From: Bolinopsis microptera
Taxonomy: Eukaryota; Ctenophora; Tentaculata; Lobata; Bolinopsidae
Length of the DNA stretch: 64,000 nt
Assembly (NCBI RefSeq): GCF_026151205.1
Contig: NC_087079.1
Location: forward strand, 1,452,028 to 1,516,027
Direction of reading: 5' to 3'
A model generated the notes under the pieces. The model searched no databases and was not told the DNA's origin. It was given only the letters and a program-made list of their open reading frames with translations. The translations under genes and the position numbers were made by a program. Every line of letters begins with the position of its first letter. Position 1 is the first letter of the stretch. This document shows, one piece after another, positions 49,301 to 58,695 of this stretch.

Positions 49301-49450
49301 CCTATTATCCGGGGTACCCCTGTTAAAGTGCGGTGTGAGAAGGGCTACAAGATAGACGGAGACGAGGTGATTACTTGTAGGGACGGGGAGGTCTTTACTT
49401 GGGAGGAAGAGGAACCTGAATGTGAACTGATACAGATCGAAGGTACTTAG
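46376..49450 (+). CDS. Secreted matrixin-type metalloprotease with two ShK domains and a Sushi domain
   Basis: Exon 46376-46531 gives a signal peptide (MKIVLCFLLLCVHCGVLS). Further exons are 46705-46823, about 47002-47160, 47501-47820, 47989-48124, 48253-48365, 48549-48680, 48836-48954 and 49245-49450. From 47002 on, the phases agree. The catalytic domain shows DNAAETWNKVEGANVM, VDIIVSF, AHAHFFGDIHFNELMTW, the zinc site HEFGHSLGLRH (split by an intron) and a Met-turn-like DAMYWDFSG, as in matrix metalloproteases. Two ShK domains follow (ending KTCGDC and KTCKLC), then a CCP/Sushi domain (GYKIDGDEVITC). Exon 47501-47820 inserts an acidic Asn/Asp/Glu-rich stretch before VDIIVSF. The joins of the first three exons do not keep frame, so that end needs revision. 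It presumably remodels extracellular matrix. Confidence 0.85.
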
Positions 49451-49762
49451 CTAGTCAGCCAGTGAGACCGTAAAACAGTCAATGAGTCGTGTTATTTTGA
49501 TTAATTTCCCAAGCCTGAAATGTGGATGACTTTTTGTCCAGTTGTGGAGGTAAATAACGTGTGCTGATTTATTCCTTATCATAACAGTCTCTGCAACACG
49601 ATAATATTGTTCTATTAGTCCTCTCTAACTGGAAGAGGGTTCCTTGACTTTGATTTAGTGAGTTAAGTTTAACCGGACAAAGAAACAGTTCTAAAATGAA
49701 TTTTCAATCATCAATACTTAGAGTTTTTTCAATCATTAATTGCATACAATTCGAGTGCATCC

Positions 49763-52132
49763 TTAGAAACGATAATAATCAAATTGAGATGTGGTACACT
49801 TGGGAATATCACAGTACTCCCAGGAGTCCAAAAATGTCCAGAATGCGTTCTTGTAGCACCACGGTTTTGTCTGGCCAGCCTCCCAATGGTTTCCATACTC
49901 AGGCTTAGGAGAAGGGTTCCTACATAGTGTGTGGTCTCCGACTCCAGCCCAGCTGAATTCAGGAGTTTGGTAGTCGTGACTAACCGGGTAGTCTAAGTTC
50001 CAGTTCTGGCAGCCGTACCCACTGATTGTTTCGCTGACCTTGCCCCGATAGCTGGCCCCGTACACAGAAAAGCAGTCCATATCCCAGATACAGGACGGGA
50101 TGTCACAATCTTCTTTCTCTGTTTTGCTGATGTAACAGTAGGGTTTGGTAGCGTGTCCGTATCCATAAGGATTCTGGCAGAAGTGGTTTGGAGCCGCTCT
50201 GCCAGCTTCAGGAGTCTGCCTCCAGTTGATGCAGGCCTTGCCAGACTTTGAGGTCTTTCGGATAGATCCATGGTACTTCCAGCCCTGGTCCAGGCTGCAG
50301 AACACGTCGTTTATGAGGGCAACGAAGGATCCGACGTTAGAGAGTCTGCCAAGTTGATTCACGTTGTGTGCTCTCTGTCTTTCAGAAAGTCTCCTGCGGG
50401 ACCCCTTTTTGTGGGATAATTCAAACAAATCAAACTCACCACTGATCACCCTGACAGATCGGACTGTGATGTTTAACTTCATTTCGTTGTCATAGTAACG
50501 GTAGCAGTTACCAGTCATGTCTTCTCCGGTGCACACCTCAATAACGGGTCCAATGCAGCCCTCCAGAGAGTCGGTTCCTACAGACCAAGTGAATGCAGTG
50601 TCTGGACACTGCATGCACTGCACAGCTCCTTCGACCGAGCTGTACTGGTGTCTAGGACAGGACCTGCAAGAGACAGGGTTTTCAATGTTGCTGAATGTAC
50701 CCTTAGGACAGATCTGGCAGCCTTTATCAGGATCTCTATACCACCCGACGACACACTTCATTTCTTTGCATTGGTTGATGGACGTTGCAGCTACCTGGGC
50801 AGTTTCTTCACCCTCTGGACAGGCTTTGCAGCTATCAGCAGACGCAGCACCAGCCAGATCATTGTAAGTGTTCCTAGGACAAGGTTTTGGTTTGGATGAT
50901 CCCTCTTCACAGAAGTGTCCAGCAGGAGCCGGCACGCAAGTGAGAGACCCTTGAAGAGAGTTGTAGGAGCCGGCAGCACAGAGTGAGCACACGGCAGCCT
51001 TATCGTCAGAGAACTGTCCGGCAGGACACAGCTCACATTGAGAGGAGGAGATGGAGTAGCTTCCAGCATCACATTCCTGGCAGGAGAGCTGACCCTCAAA
51101 CTCGGTGATGGTTCCAGCTGGACACTCTTGGCAAGCAGCCTGTCCCTGTTGTGAGTTGAAGAACCCGGCAGCACACTTGACACAGCTAGCGGCAGCGGCG
51201 GCAGGTCCGTAGTATCCAGCAGCACAGTCCCCGCAATAAGCCTGTCCTGTCCTGTCCTGGAACTGTCCAACAGAACATTTCACGCACTGTGCGGCACCCT
51301 CAGCACTGTAATGTCCAGCACCACACAGGATACAGGACACGGAGCCAGCTTGGTCGGAGAATGTTCCGGCAGCACAAGGAAAGCACTGTCCTTCAGTCTC
51401 GTACTTTCCGGCAGCACAAGCTTTACAAACTCCATTAACAGGAACCTGACCCTCAGGGCAGATCACAATCTTGCACTCGGTAGCTCCTTCTTTATCAGAG
51501 TTTGAGGGGCAGTCCTTACAGGCGGTGGCTCCAGCTGCATCCCCGTACTTCAGGACGGGACAGAGAAGGCACTCAGAGCCGTCAACAGGGGAGTAGCTGC
51601 CTGCAGGACAGTCATAACAATGATCAAATGCTCCGCTTTTCATCGGGGAGGAAGTTCCTGCTGGGCAGAGTTTGCAGTCGGTAGAAGCAGCAACATCCTG
51701 GTATTGGCCAGCCGAGCAGATTTTGCACCCTGCTGCTCCTTCTTCGTCCTGGAAGTGTCCGGGGAGACATTCCTCACAGACGGTTCCACCCTCAATGGGA
51801 CTGTGCTTTCCTTTATCACAAGGGAAGCAATCGTAGCCACCAGTCTCTGTTGTGATCGCTCCAGCAGAACACTTCATGCACTCCCAGTACCCCATCTCGG
51901 GGGTGTAAGTACCGGCGGGACACATGTCACAGGCAAAACTACCCTCCATATTGGCGAACTCACCCTCGTAGCACTGTTCACATTCGTCATATCCTTCAAC
52001 GTGTGTTCCGTTAACAGACCAGGTACCTTTAGGACACTCGTCCCCATCAGCTAAATCCAAGATATCATCAACAGAGGTTCTGTCTCCAGAAGCCTGGAGA
52101 ATAAGCAGTAGACACAGAGCTAAACTTCTCAT
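49763..52132 (-). CDS. Secreted Cys-repeat/kringle protein, copy 1 (short form)
   Basis: A single open frame of 789 residues without introns. It has a signal peptide (MRSLALCLLLILQASG), followed by about 500 residues of ephrin-receptor-like / GCC2-GCC3 cysteine repeats (C.AG.Y....G...C..C.AG). A stretch at about 534-572 (GEDMTGNCYRYYDNE, SVRVISGEFDLFEL) resembles part of a beta-gamma-crystallin Greek key. Two kringle-like domains follow, at about 612-681 (NHFCQNP, DCDIPSC) and 687-779 (CRNPSP, PWCY, YCDIPKC). The product ends FDYYRF. Compared with copies 2 and 3 it lacks two blocks of repeats, about 174 residues in total. It lies convergent to the metalloprotease, 312 bp from that gene's stop. 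Presumed extracellular; ligand unknown. Confidence 0.92.
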   Translation of the reverse strand: MRSLALCLLLILQASGDRTSVDDILDLADGDECPKGTWSVNGTHVEGYDECEQCYEGEFANMEGSFACDMCPAGTYTPEMGYWECMKCSAGAITTETGGYDCFPCDKGKHSPIEGGTVCEECLPGHFQDEEGAAGCKICSAGQYQDVAASTDCKLCPAGTSSPMKSGAFDHCYDCPAGSYSPVDGSECLLCPVLKYGDAAGATACKDCPSNSDKEGATECKIVICPEGQVPVNGVCKACAAGKYETEGQCFPCAAGTFSDQAGSVSCILCGAGHYSAEGAAQCVKCSVGQFQDRTGQAYCGDCAAGYYGPAAAAASCVKCAAGFFNSQQGQAACQECPAGTITEFEGQLSCQECDAGSYSISSSQCELCPAGQFSDDKAAVCSLCAAGSYNSLQGSLTCVPAPAGHFCEEGSSKPKPCPRNTYNDLAGAASADSCKACPEGEETAQVAATSINQCKEMKCVVGWYRDPDKGCQICPKGTFSNIENPVSCRSCPRHQYSSVEGAVQCMQCPDTAFTWSVGTDSLEGCIGPVIEVCTGEDMTGNCYRYYDNEMKLNITVRSVRVISGEFDLFELSHKKGSRRRLSERQRAHNVNQLGRLSNVGSFVALINDVFCSLDQGWKYHGSIRKTSKSGKACINWRQTPEAGRAAPNHFCQNPYGYGHATKPYCYISKTEKEDCDIPSCIWDMDCFSVYGASYRGKVSETISGYGCQNWNLDYPVSHDYQTPEFSWAGVGDHTLCRNPSPKPEYGNHWEAGQTKPWCYKNAFWTFLDSWEYCDIPKCTTSQFDYYRF

Positions 52133-52666
52133 GATTACGAATTTGCAAATATCGGAAAATGTTTTAGCTAATGTTGGAAGGGGTTTAATTGACAGGAGTT
52201 TATTAAGTAAGTCTTTTGACCAGGTGTAACTGTGTGAAAAGACAAACTGGAATTATTGATTTAGCCGCGTCAATCAAATCGTCCGGTTCAGCACTAGACG
52301 AGTTAGCGTCCCAAAAGTCCAGCTGCTGATCGGCTAATCTTTTCACAGCTGTCAGTCTGTCACTTTGACTGTGAAATATTGCGTTGTAACTGTAAAGCGG
52401 AAGTTTTACTATCAGTATCACCATCAATAATAATTTGGTAGTTGAGCAATGTTCCGTGAATTGAATTAGAATGAAAGCTTTGAAGAGACTTTGTTTATAG
52501 TAGCTAGAATCATAAACAGTAAACGTGGTATCATGATTTTACTAGAGCGAGAAATTACCAGTGAATTGCAGCATCTTTTATATATTCAAGTTAAAACGAA
52601 ATATTCTTATAACAGTAGCTTAGCTTGAAACATTTCATTAGTCGTATAAAATTCAATTGTTTTCAG

Positions 52667-52830
52667 AAGAAGAGCAGTGTGTTGATGTACGTGCGAAAAA
52701 CTGCAAAAGGCTAAAGTCGAAACCAGATAGAATAAAGAAGAAATGCAAGAAGTCCATTTGGAAGAAGTCGTGTCCACAAACATGTGGTGCTTGCAAAATA
52801 GGCCCCGAAAAGAAAAAAAGAAAAGTGTAA
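52667..52830 (+). CDS. Orphan ShK-domain terminal exon
   Basis: After a good acceptor (TGTTTTCAG), the frame (phase 1 entry) reads EEQCVDVRAKNCKRL, continues through a Lys-rich middle, and ends SCPQTCGACKIG with a basic tail and TAA. The six-cysteine spacing, with C.D....C and C..TC..C, is that of an ShK domain. The entry phase matches the phase-1 ShK and Sushi exons of the metalloprotease at 46376-49450. Splicing from GAAG|GTACTT at about 49443 across the minus-strand kringle gene would keep the frame. Without transcripts it could equally be an orphan exon copied during the array duplication. Confidence 0.6.
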
Positions 52831-53492
52831 AAGAAGACTTGAACGGAAACATGGACGAAAAGTCCTCGTATTAAATTTAAAGTTAAATGCCCCGGACTTG
52901 GTCATGAAATTAAATGCATCTCTCAGCTCATTGATGAAGATCTGAATTGTATTTTATGTCCGGATGCGACTTTAAATATAAAATATGTAATTATTGATCG
53001 TTGAAAAAACTTATAGTGAGCAGATCTCTCTTCGCCATCAGCCAAACTAAAGACAGTGCCTGAGTGCAACTACAACACGTTGGGTAGTGATTGGTCACTA
53101 TCTTGTGTTATCATAATATGTTATAAACTAATTACAACAGCTAATTACGACACTGTTTTAAACCATGTAATTACAACACTTTAAATATATTACATTTATT
53201 GAGGATGTTACGGAAGGAATTAATTTAGTGTAGTCCGAGGAGACACAATCCTCCTCTCGTCCTTGAATGAACTAATAGTATGTTTACAAATTAAGCGATT
53301 TACGTACGTTGAAGTTATTTGTTGCTATGTCATAATGTTATAATATCATATTAATCCTAAACATGTTTCACATTATTTAACGTTGAAATGGTTAGATTTT
53401 CTTTTCTTTTGAGTTACCCACACAAGATTAACGTCACAGTTCACACATAACGTCACAACTACTCAAATAGAGTTCAGGAGGGGCAACATATA

Positions 53493-53708
53493 TTGCTTAC
53501 AGTGTTAGCAAGAGTGAATGCGGTTAATCCAACCCTTCAACAGTACTTTAAGAATCGTGATAAAACATTAATAATATCAAATGAAATTACGGTTATGAGC
53601 CTAATCACTAATACTGGGTTGTTTTTTCGAACAAGAGTTCACGTTTATTCAGGTAGTAGGAAGGAACGGAAAAACTGGTTCATGCGATTAGCAAATTTTG
53701 CTCGCTGA
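53493..53708 (+). CDS. Short conserved frame, unknown
   Basis: 71 residues, starting MLTVLARVNAVNPTLQQYF. A matching frame occurs in the next spacer (58271-58480), shortened by an in-frame 6-nt deletion. No domain was recognised. Conservation may simply reflect the recent duplication. Confidence 0.25.
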   Translation: MLTVLARVNAVNPTLQQYFKNRDKTLIISNEITVMSLITNTGLFFRTRVHVYSGSRKERKNWFMRLANFAR

Positions 53709-53735
53709 CTTAACTTCTCTACAGTATCCGCATTC

Positions 53736-53897
53736 ATGTGTCAAGTTATGCATCCAAGAATTCCATCACAAATTAAGAATTCAAAAAAAATTTTAGACAT
53801 TGAAGAAATTGAGAAAGTTTACAAGTTTACAAAAGGGTTTTTAGATAGATTCAGACCCTTGGAGTTAGAAGAACCGAAAGCTGAGAGCCTCGTTTAA
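53736..53897 (+). CDS. Short conserved frame, unknown
   Basis: 53 residues, starting MCQVMHPRIPSQIKNSKK and ending EEPKAESLV. A counterpart lies at 58534-58695 with only substitutions. The sequence is charged and probably helical, with no recognised family. It might be an exon of a plus-strand transcript through the spacer; a CTACAG acceptor lies just upstream, in copy 1 at about 53723. Confidence 0.25.
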   Translation: MCQVMHPRIPSQIKNSKKILDIEEIEKVYKFTKGFLDRFRPLELEEPKAESLV

Positions 53898-54047
53898 CTT
53901 TAAGCAGCCAGCTTTACTCATTAAGTGCAATATCATTTACTTTATATTTTTACTGACAAATAAAACAGTTCAACGATTTATTTCATACCATTAATATTCA
54001 AACTTTTTACCAATCATTAATTTTAATACAATACATCAATTGCATCC

Positions 54048-56939
54048 TTAGAAACGGTAGAAATCAAACTTGGCTCTGGAGCAGGCAGGAATATCACAAT
54101 AATCCCAGATCTCAAACCAAGACCAGAAGTAGTCCTTGAAGCACCAGGGTCTACCCTCGCTCTCCGGGCTCGGGTTCCTGCACTTTGTGTGCTCTCCTAC
54201 ACCAGCCCAGTTGTATTCGGGAGAGTGGTAGCTGTGGATAACAGGGTAGTCAGTGTTCCAGTTCTGGCAGACGTGTCCACTGATTGTGTCACCAACCTTT
54301 CCTCGGTATTGGACTCCGTTACCGGTAAAGCAGTCCATGTCCCAGATGCAGGATGGAATGTCGCATTCCTCTGTTTCTGTTTCGCTGATGTAACAGAAGG
54401 GTTTGGCAGCGAGATGGTTTCCGTTAGGATTCTGGCAGAAGTGGTTTGGAGCCGCTCTGCCAGCCAGAGGGGTCCTCTTCCAGTTGATGCAGGCCTTGCC
54501 AGACTTTGAGGTCTTCCGGATAGATCCATGGTACTTCCAGCCCTGGTCCAGGCTGCAGAACACGTCGTTTATGAGGGCAACGAAGGATCCGACGTTGGAG
54601 AGTCTTCCAAGTTGATTCACGTTGTGAGCTCCGTGTCTCTCTGCAAGCTTTGTGTAGTATCCCCTCTTGTTGGATAAGTCGAACAAATCAAACTCTCCGC
54701 TTATAACCTTGACAGATTTTACTGTGACATTTACCAGCATTTCGTTGTCGTAGTAACGGTAGCAGTTTCCAGTCATGTCTTCTCCGGTGCACACCTCTAT
54801 AACGGGTCCAATGCAGCCATCCAGAGAGTCAGTTCTTTCAGACCATGTGAATGCAGTGTCTGGACACTGCATGCACTGTACAGCTCCTTCAACAGAGTTG
54901 TACTGGTGTCTAGGACAGGACCTACAAGCGACAGCATTTGCAATGTTGCTGAATGTACCCTTAGGGCAGATCTGGCAGCCTTGATCAGGATCCCTGAAGT
55001 ATCCCGGAACACAGTTGATATCTTTGCATTGGTCGGCGGAAGTTGCTGCTTTCTGAGCAGTTTCTTTACCCTCTGGGCAAGCTTTGCAGCCATTAGCAGC
55101 TACAGCACCAGTCAGCTCATTGTAAGTACTTCTAGGACAAGGTGTGGGTTCAGCTGAACCATCTGGGCAGTAGTGACCAGCAGGGCTAATCTCCTCTTGA
55201 TCAGATTCACTGCCAGCAGGACAGTAATATCCAGCACTGCAGAGACCGGAGGGGGCTACTAAACCAGCCTGGTCACAGTATTTCCCGGCAGGACACACAA
55301 CGCACTCATCAAGTGAGACAGAACCAGCGTTGGGGTTGTAGGTTCCAATAGGACAGGGTGTTCCAGAAGAGGATCCTTCTCCGCAGATACTTCCTGCTGG
55401 GCAGTCAGTAGGAGCGACAGAGCCCTCCTCACAGTAACTTCCTGCTGGACAGACCTTAGCATCAACAGCACCCTCGGAGTCTACGTATTTACCAGCAGGG
55501 GCGGGCATGCAACCAGAAGATCCTTCATAAGGGGTGTAGGAGCCGGCAGCACAGAGTGAGCACACGGCAGCCTTATCGTCAGAGAACTGTCCGGCAGGAC
55601 ACAGCTCACATTGAGAGGAGGAGATGGAGTAGCTTCCGGCATCACATTCCTGGCAGGAGAGCTGACCCTCAATCTCGGTGATGGTTCCAGCTGGACACTC
55701 TTGGCAAGCAGCCTGTCCCTGTTGTGAGTTGAAGAAACCGGCAGCACACTTGACACAGCTAGCGGCAGCGGCGGCAGGTCCGTAGTATCCAGCAGCACAG
55801 TCCTCACAATAAGCCTGTCCTGTCCTGTCCTGGAACTGTCCAACAGAACATTTCACGCACTGTGCGGCACCCTTAGCACTGTAATGTCCAGCACCACACA
55901 GGATACAGGACACCGAGCCAGCTTGGTCGGAGAATGATCCGGCAGCACAAGGCAAGCACTCTCCTTCAATCTCGTACTGTCCGGCAGCACAAGCCTCACA
56001 TTTACCATCCTTCACGATCTGACCAGCTGGACACACGATCTTACACTCAGTCATACCCTCTGCATCGTTACCGTCACATGGCAGACATGCTGTCATGCCC
56101 TCTTCAGCACCATAGGTCTTCACGGGGCAGATGCTACAGCTAGCAGCTCCTGAAATGTTGCTGTAGTAGCCCTTGGAGCATTTGGTGCACGAATCAGCGC
56201 CAAGTAAGGCAAAGGAACCAGCATCACAAGCTTCACAAACTCCATCAACAGGGACCTGGCCCTCGGGGCAGGCAAGGGTGCAGTCGGTAGCTCCTTCTTT
56301 ATCAGAGTTTGAGGGGCAGTCCTTACAGGCGGTAGCTCCAGCTGCATCCCCGTACTTCAGGACGGGACAGAGGAGGCACTCAGAGCCGTTAACAGGGGAG
56401 TAGCTGCCGGCAGGGCAGTCAACACAAGCAGTAACAGCTCCGCTCTGCGCTGGGGAAGAAGTTCCTGCTGGGCAGAGTTTGCAGTCGGTAGAAGCAGCAA
56501 CATCCTGGTATTGGCCAGCCGAGCAGACTTTGCACCCTGCTGCTCCTTCTTCGTCCTGGAAGTGTCCGGGGAGACATTCCTCACAGACGGTTCCACCCTC
56601 AACGGGACTGTGCTTTCCTTTACCACAAGGGAAGCAATCGTAGCCACCAGTCTCTGTTGTGATCGCTCCAGCAGAACACTTCATGCACTCCCAGTACCCC
56701 ATCTCGGGGGTGTAAGTACCGGCGGGACACATATCACAGGCAATACTACCCTCCATATTGGCGAACTCACCCTCGTAGCACTGTTCACATTCTTCATATC
56801 CTTCAACGTGTGTTCCGTTAACAGACCAGGTACCTTTAGGACACTCGTCCCCATCAGCTAAATCCAAGATATCATCAACAGAGGTCCTGTCTCCAGAAGC
56901 CTGGAGAATAAGCAGTAGACACAGAGCTAAACTTCTCAT
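54048..56939 (-). CDS. Secreted Cys-repeat/kringle protein, copy 2
   Basis: An intronless frame of 963 residues from the conserved start MRSLALCLLLILQASG; an upstream in-frame Met exists but would bury the signal peptide. Residues about 30-715 are ephrin-receptor-like/GCC2-GCC3 Cys repeats. About 717-755 is a beta-gamma-crystallin-like segment, and about 795-864 and 870-953 are two kringles (NHFCQNP, CDIPSC; CRNPSP, PWCF, CDIPAC). The product ends FDFYRF. The N-terminal part and upstream DNA resemble copy 1, while the C-terminal part is almost identical to copy 3, so the gene looks mosaic. Strongly acidic Cys modules and kringles suggest extracellular binding; no enzyme domain is seen. Confidence 0.93.
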   Translation of the reverse strand: MRSLALCLLLILQASGDRTSVDDILDLADGDECPKGTWSVNGTHVEGYEECEQCYEGEFANMEGSIACDMCPAGTYTPEMGYWECMKCSAGAITTETGGYDCFPCGKGKHSPVEGGTVCEECLPGHFQDEEGAAGCKVCSAGQYQDVAASTDCKLCPAGTSSPAQSGAVTACVDCPAGSYSPVNGSECLLCPVLKYGDAAGATACKDCPSNSDKEGATDCTLACPEGQVPVDGVCEACDAGSFALLGADSCTKCSKGYYSNISGAASCSICPVKTYGAEEGMTACLPCDGNDAEGMTECKIVCPAGQIVKDGKCEACAAGQYEIEGECLPCAAGSFSDQAGSVSCILCGAGHYSAKGAAQCVKCSVGQFQDRTGQAYCEDCAAGYYGPAAAAASCVKCAAGFFNSQQGQAACQECPAGTITEIEGQLSCQECDAGSYSISSSQCELCPAGQFSDDKAAVCSLCAAGSYTPYEGSSGCMPAPAGKYVDSEGAVDAKVCPAGSYCEEGSVAPTDCPAGSICGEGSSSGTPCPIGTYNPNAGSVSLDECVVCPAGKYCDQAGLVAPSGLCSAGYYCPAGSESDQEEISPAGHYCPDGSAEPTPCPRSTYNELTGAVAANGCKACPEGKETAQKAATSADQCKDINCVPGYFRDPDQGCQICPKGTFSNIANAVACRSCPRHQYNSVEGAVQCMQCPDTAFTWSERTDSLDGCIGPVIEVCTGEDMTGNCYRYYDNEMLVNVTVKSVKVISGEFDLFDLSNKRGYYTKLAERHGAHNVNQLGRLSNVGSFVALINDVFCSLDQGWKYHGSIRKTSKSGKACINWKRTPLAGRAAPNHFCQNPNGNHLAAKPFCYISETETEECDIPSCIWDMDCFTGNGVQYRGKVGDTISGHVCQNWNTDYPVIHSYHSPEYNWAGVGEHTKCRNPSPESEGRPWCFKDYFWSWFEIWDYCDIPACSRAKFDFYRF

Positions 56940-57470
56940 GATTACGAATTTGCAAATATCGGAAAATCTTTTAGCTAATGTTGGAAGGGGTTTAATTGAC
57001 AGGAGTTTATTAAGTAAGTCTTTTGACCAGGTGTAACTGTGTGAAAAGACAAACTGTAATCTTTGATTAGGCCGCGTCAATCAAATCGTCCGGTTCAGCA
57101 CTAGACGAGTTAGCGTCCCAAAAGTCCAGCTGCTGATCGGCTAATCTTTTCCCAGCTGTCAGTCTGTCACTTATACTGTGAAATATTGCGTTGTAACTGC
57201 AAAGCGGAAGTTTTACTATCAGTATCACCATCGATTATAATTTGGTAGTTGAGCAATGTTCCGTGAATTGAATTAGAATGAAAGCTTTGAAGAGAATTTG
57301 TTTATAGTAGCTAGAATCATAAACAGTAAACGTGCTATCATAATTTTACTAGAGCGAGAAATTACCAGTGAAATGCAGAATTTATATCTTCAAGTTAAAA
57401 CGAAAGATTCTTATAACAGTAGCTTAGCTTGAAACATTTTATTAGTCGTATAAAATTCAAATGTTTTCAG

Positions 57471-57634
57471 AAGAAGAGCAGTGTGTTGATGTACGTGCGA
57501 AAAACTGCAAAAGGCTAAAGTCGAAACCAGATAGAATAAAGAAGAAATGCAAAAAGTCCATTTGGAAGAAGTCGTGTCCACAAACATGTGGTGCTTGCAA
57601 AATAGGCCCCGAAAAGAAAAAAAGAAAAGTGTAA
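57471..57634 (+). CDS. Orphan ShK-domain terminal exon, second copy
   Basis: Same structure as 52667-52830: acceptor TTTTCAG, phase 1 entry, EEQCVDVRAKNCKRL... through SCPQTCGAC, a basic tail and TAA. All cysteines and the frame are intact. This argues for constraint, or for a very young duplication. No partner exon lies close by on the plus strand. Confidence 0.55.
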
Positions 57635-58270
57635 AAGAAGACTTGAACGGAAATATGGACGAAAAGTCCTCGTATTAAATTTAAAGTTAAATGCCCCGGA
57701 CTTGGTCATGAAATTAAATGCATCTCTCAGCTCATTGATGAAGATCTGAATTTTATTTTATGTCCGGATGCGACTTTAAATACGTTGAAAAAACTTATAG
57801 TGAGCAGATCTCTCTTCGCCATCAGCCAAACTAAAGACAGTGCCTGAGTGCAACTACAACACGTTGGGTAGTGATTGGTCACTATCTGGTGTTTTCATAA
57901 TATGTTATAAACTAATTACAACAGCTAATTACGACACTGTTTTAAACCATGTAATAACAACACTTTAAATATATTACATTTATTGAGGATGTTACAGAAG
58001 GAATTAATTTAGTGTAGTCCGAGGAGTCACAATCCTCCTTTCGTCCTTAAATGAACTTATAGTATGTTTACAAATTAAGCGATTTTACGTACGTTGAAGT
58101 TATTTGTTGCTATGTCATAATGTTATAATATCATATTAATCCTAAACATGTTTCACATTATTTAACGTTGAAATTGTTAGATTTTCTTTTCTTTTGATTT
58201 ACCCACACAAGATTAACGTCACACATAACGTCACAAATACTCAAATAGAGTTCAGGAGAGGCAACATATA

Positions 58271-58480
58271 TTGCTTACAGTGTTAGCAAGAGTGAATGCG
58301 GTTAATCCAACCCTTCAACAGTACTTTAAGAATCGTGATAAAACATTAATAACATCAAATGAAATTATGAGCCTAATCACTAATACTGGATTGTTTTTTC
58401 GAACAAGAGTTCAAGTTTATTCAGGTAGTAGGAAGGAACGGAAAAACTGGTTCATGCGATTAGCAAATTTTGCTCGCTGA
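58271..58480 (+). CDS. Short conserved frame, second copy
   Basis: 69 residues, matching 53493-53708 apart from a 6-nt in-frame deletion (ITV region) and a few substitutions. No domain was recognised. Confidence 0.25.
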   Translation: MLTVLARVNAVNPTLQQYFKNRDKTLITSNEIMSLITNTGLFFRTRVQVYSGSRKERKNWFMRLANFAR

Positions 58481-58533
58481 CTTAACTTCTCTGCCGTATC
58501 AATTTTTTTTAAACCTCGACAGTATCCGCATTC

Positions 58534-58695
58534 ATGTGTCAAGTTATGCATCCAAGAATTCCATCACAAATTAAGAATTCAACAAAAATTTTAGACATTG
58601 AAGAAATTGAGAAAGTTTACAAGTTTACAAAAAGGTTTTTAGATAGATTCAGGCCCTTGGAGTTAAAAGAACCGAAAGCGGAGAGCCTCGTTTAA
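58534..58695 (+). CDS. Short conserved frame, second copy
   Basis: 53 residues, MCQVMHPRIPSQIKNS..., the counterpart of 53736-53897. Length and stop are the same. Function unknown. Confidence 0.25.
   Translation: MCQVMHPRIPSQIKNSTKILDIEEIEKVYKFTKRFLDRFRPLELKEPKAESLV

Larger units (their letters stand above)
52133..54047. other. Spacer between kringle genes 1 and 2
   Basis: Contains the upstream region of gene 1, a plus-strand ShK exon (52667-52830) and two short plus-strand frames that are also kept in the next spacer (53493-53708 and 53736-53897). The 500 bp upstream of the start codon are nearly identical to those upstream of gene 2 and differ from gene 3. Confidence 0.7.

Noticed and set aside
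50517-51684. Plus-strand open frames inside the kringle genes
   Set aside because: They are antisense shadows of the strongly biased Cys-repeat coding sequence and recur in all copies without domains of their own.
52800-52830. Basic tail of the ShK exon resembling a viral-type nuclear localisation signal
   Set aside because: A Lys-rich end of a Cys-rich, presumably secreted domain; the resemblance is short and most likely chance.
56940-57080. Upstream in-frame Met extending kringle gene 2 (and likewise gene 3)
   Set aside because: It would place the conserved signal peptide MRSLALCLLLILQASG internally. The extensions are unrelated between copies 2 and 3.
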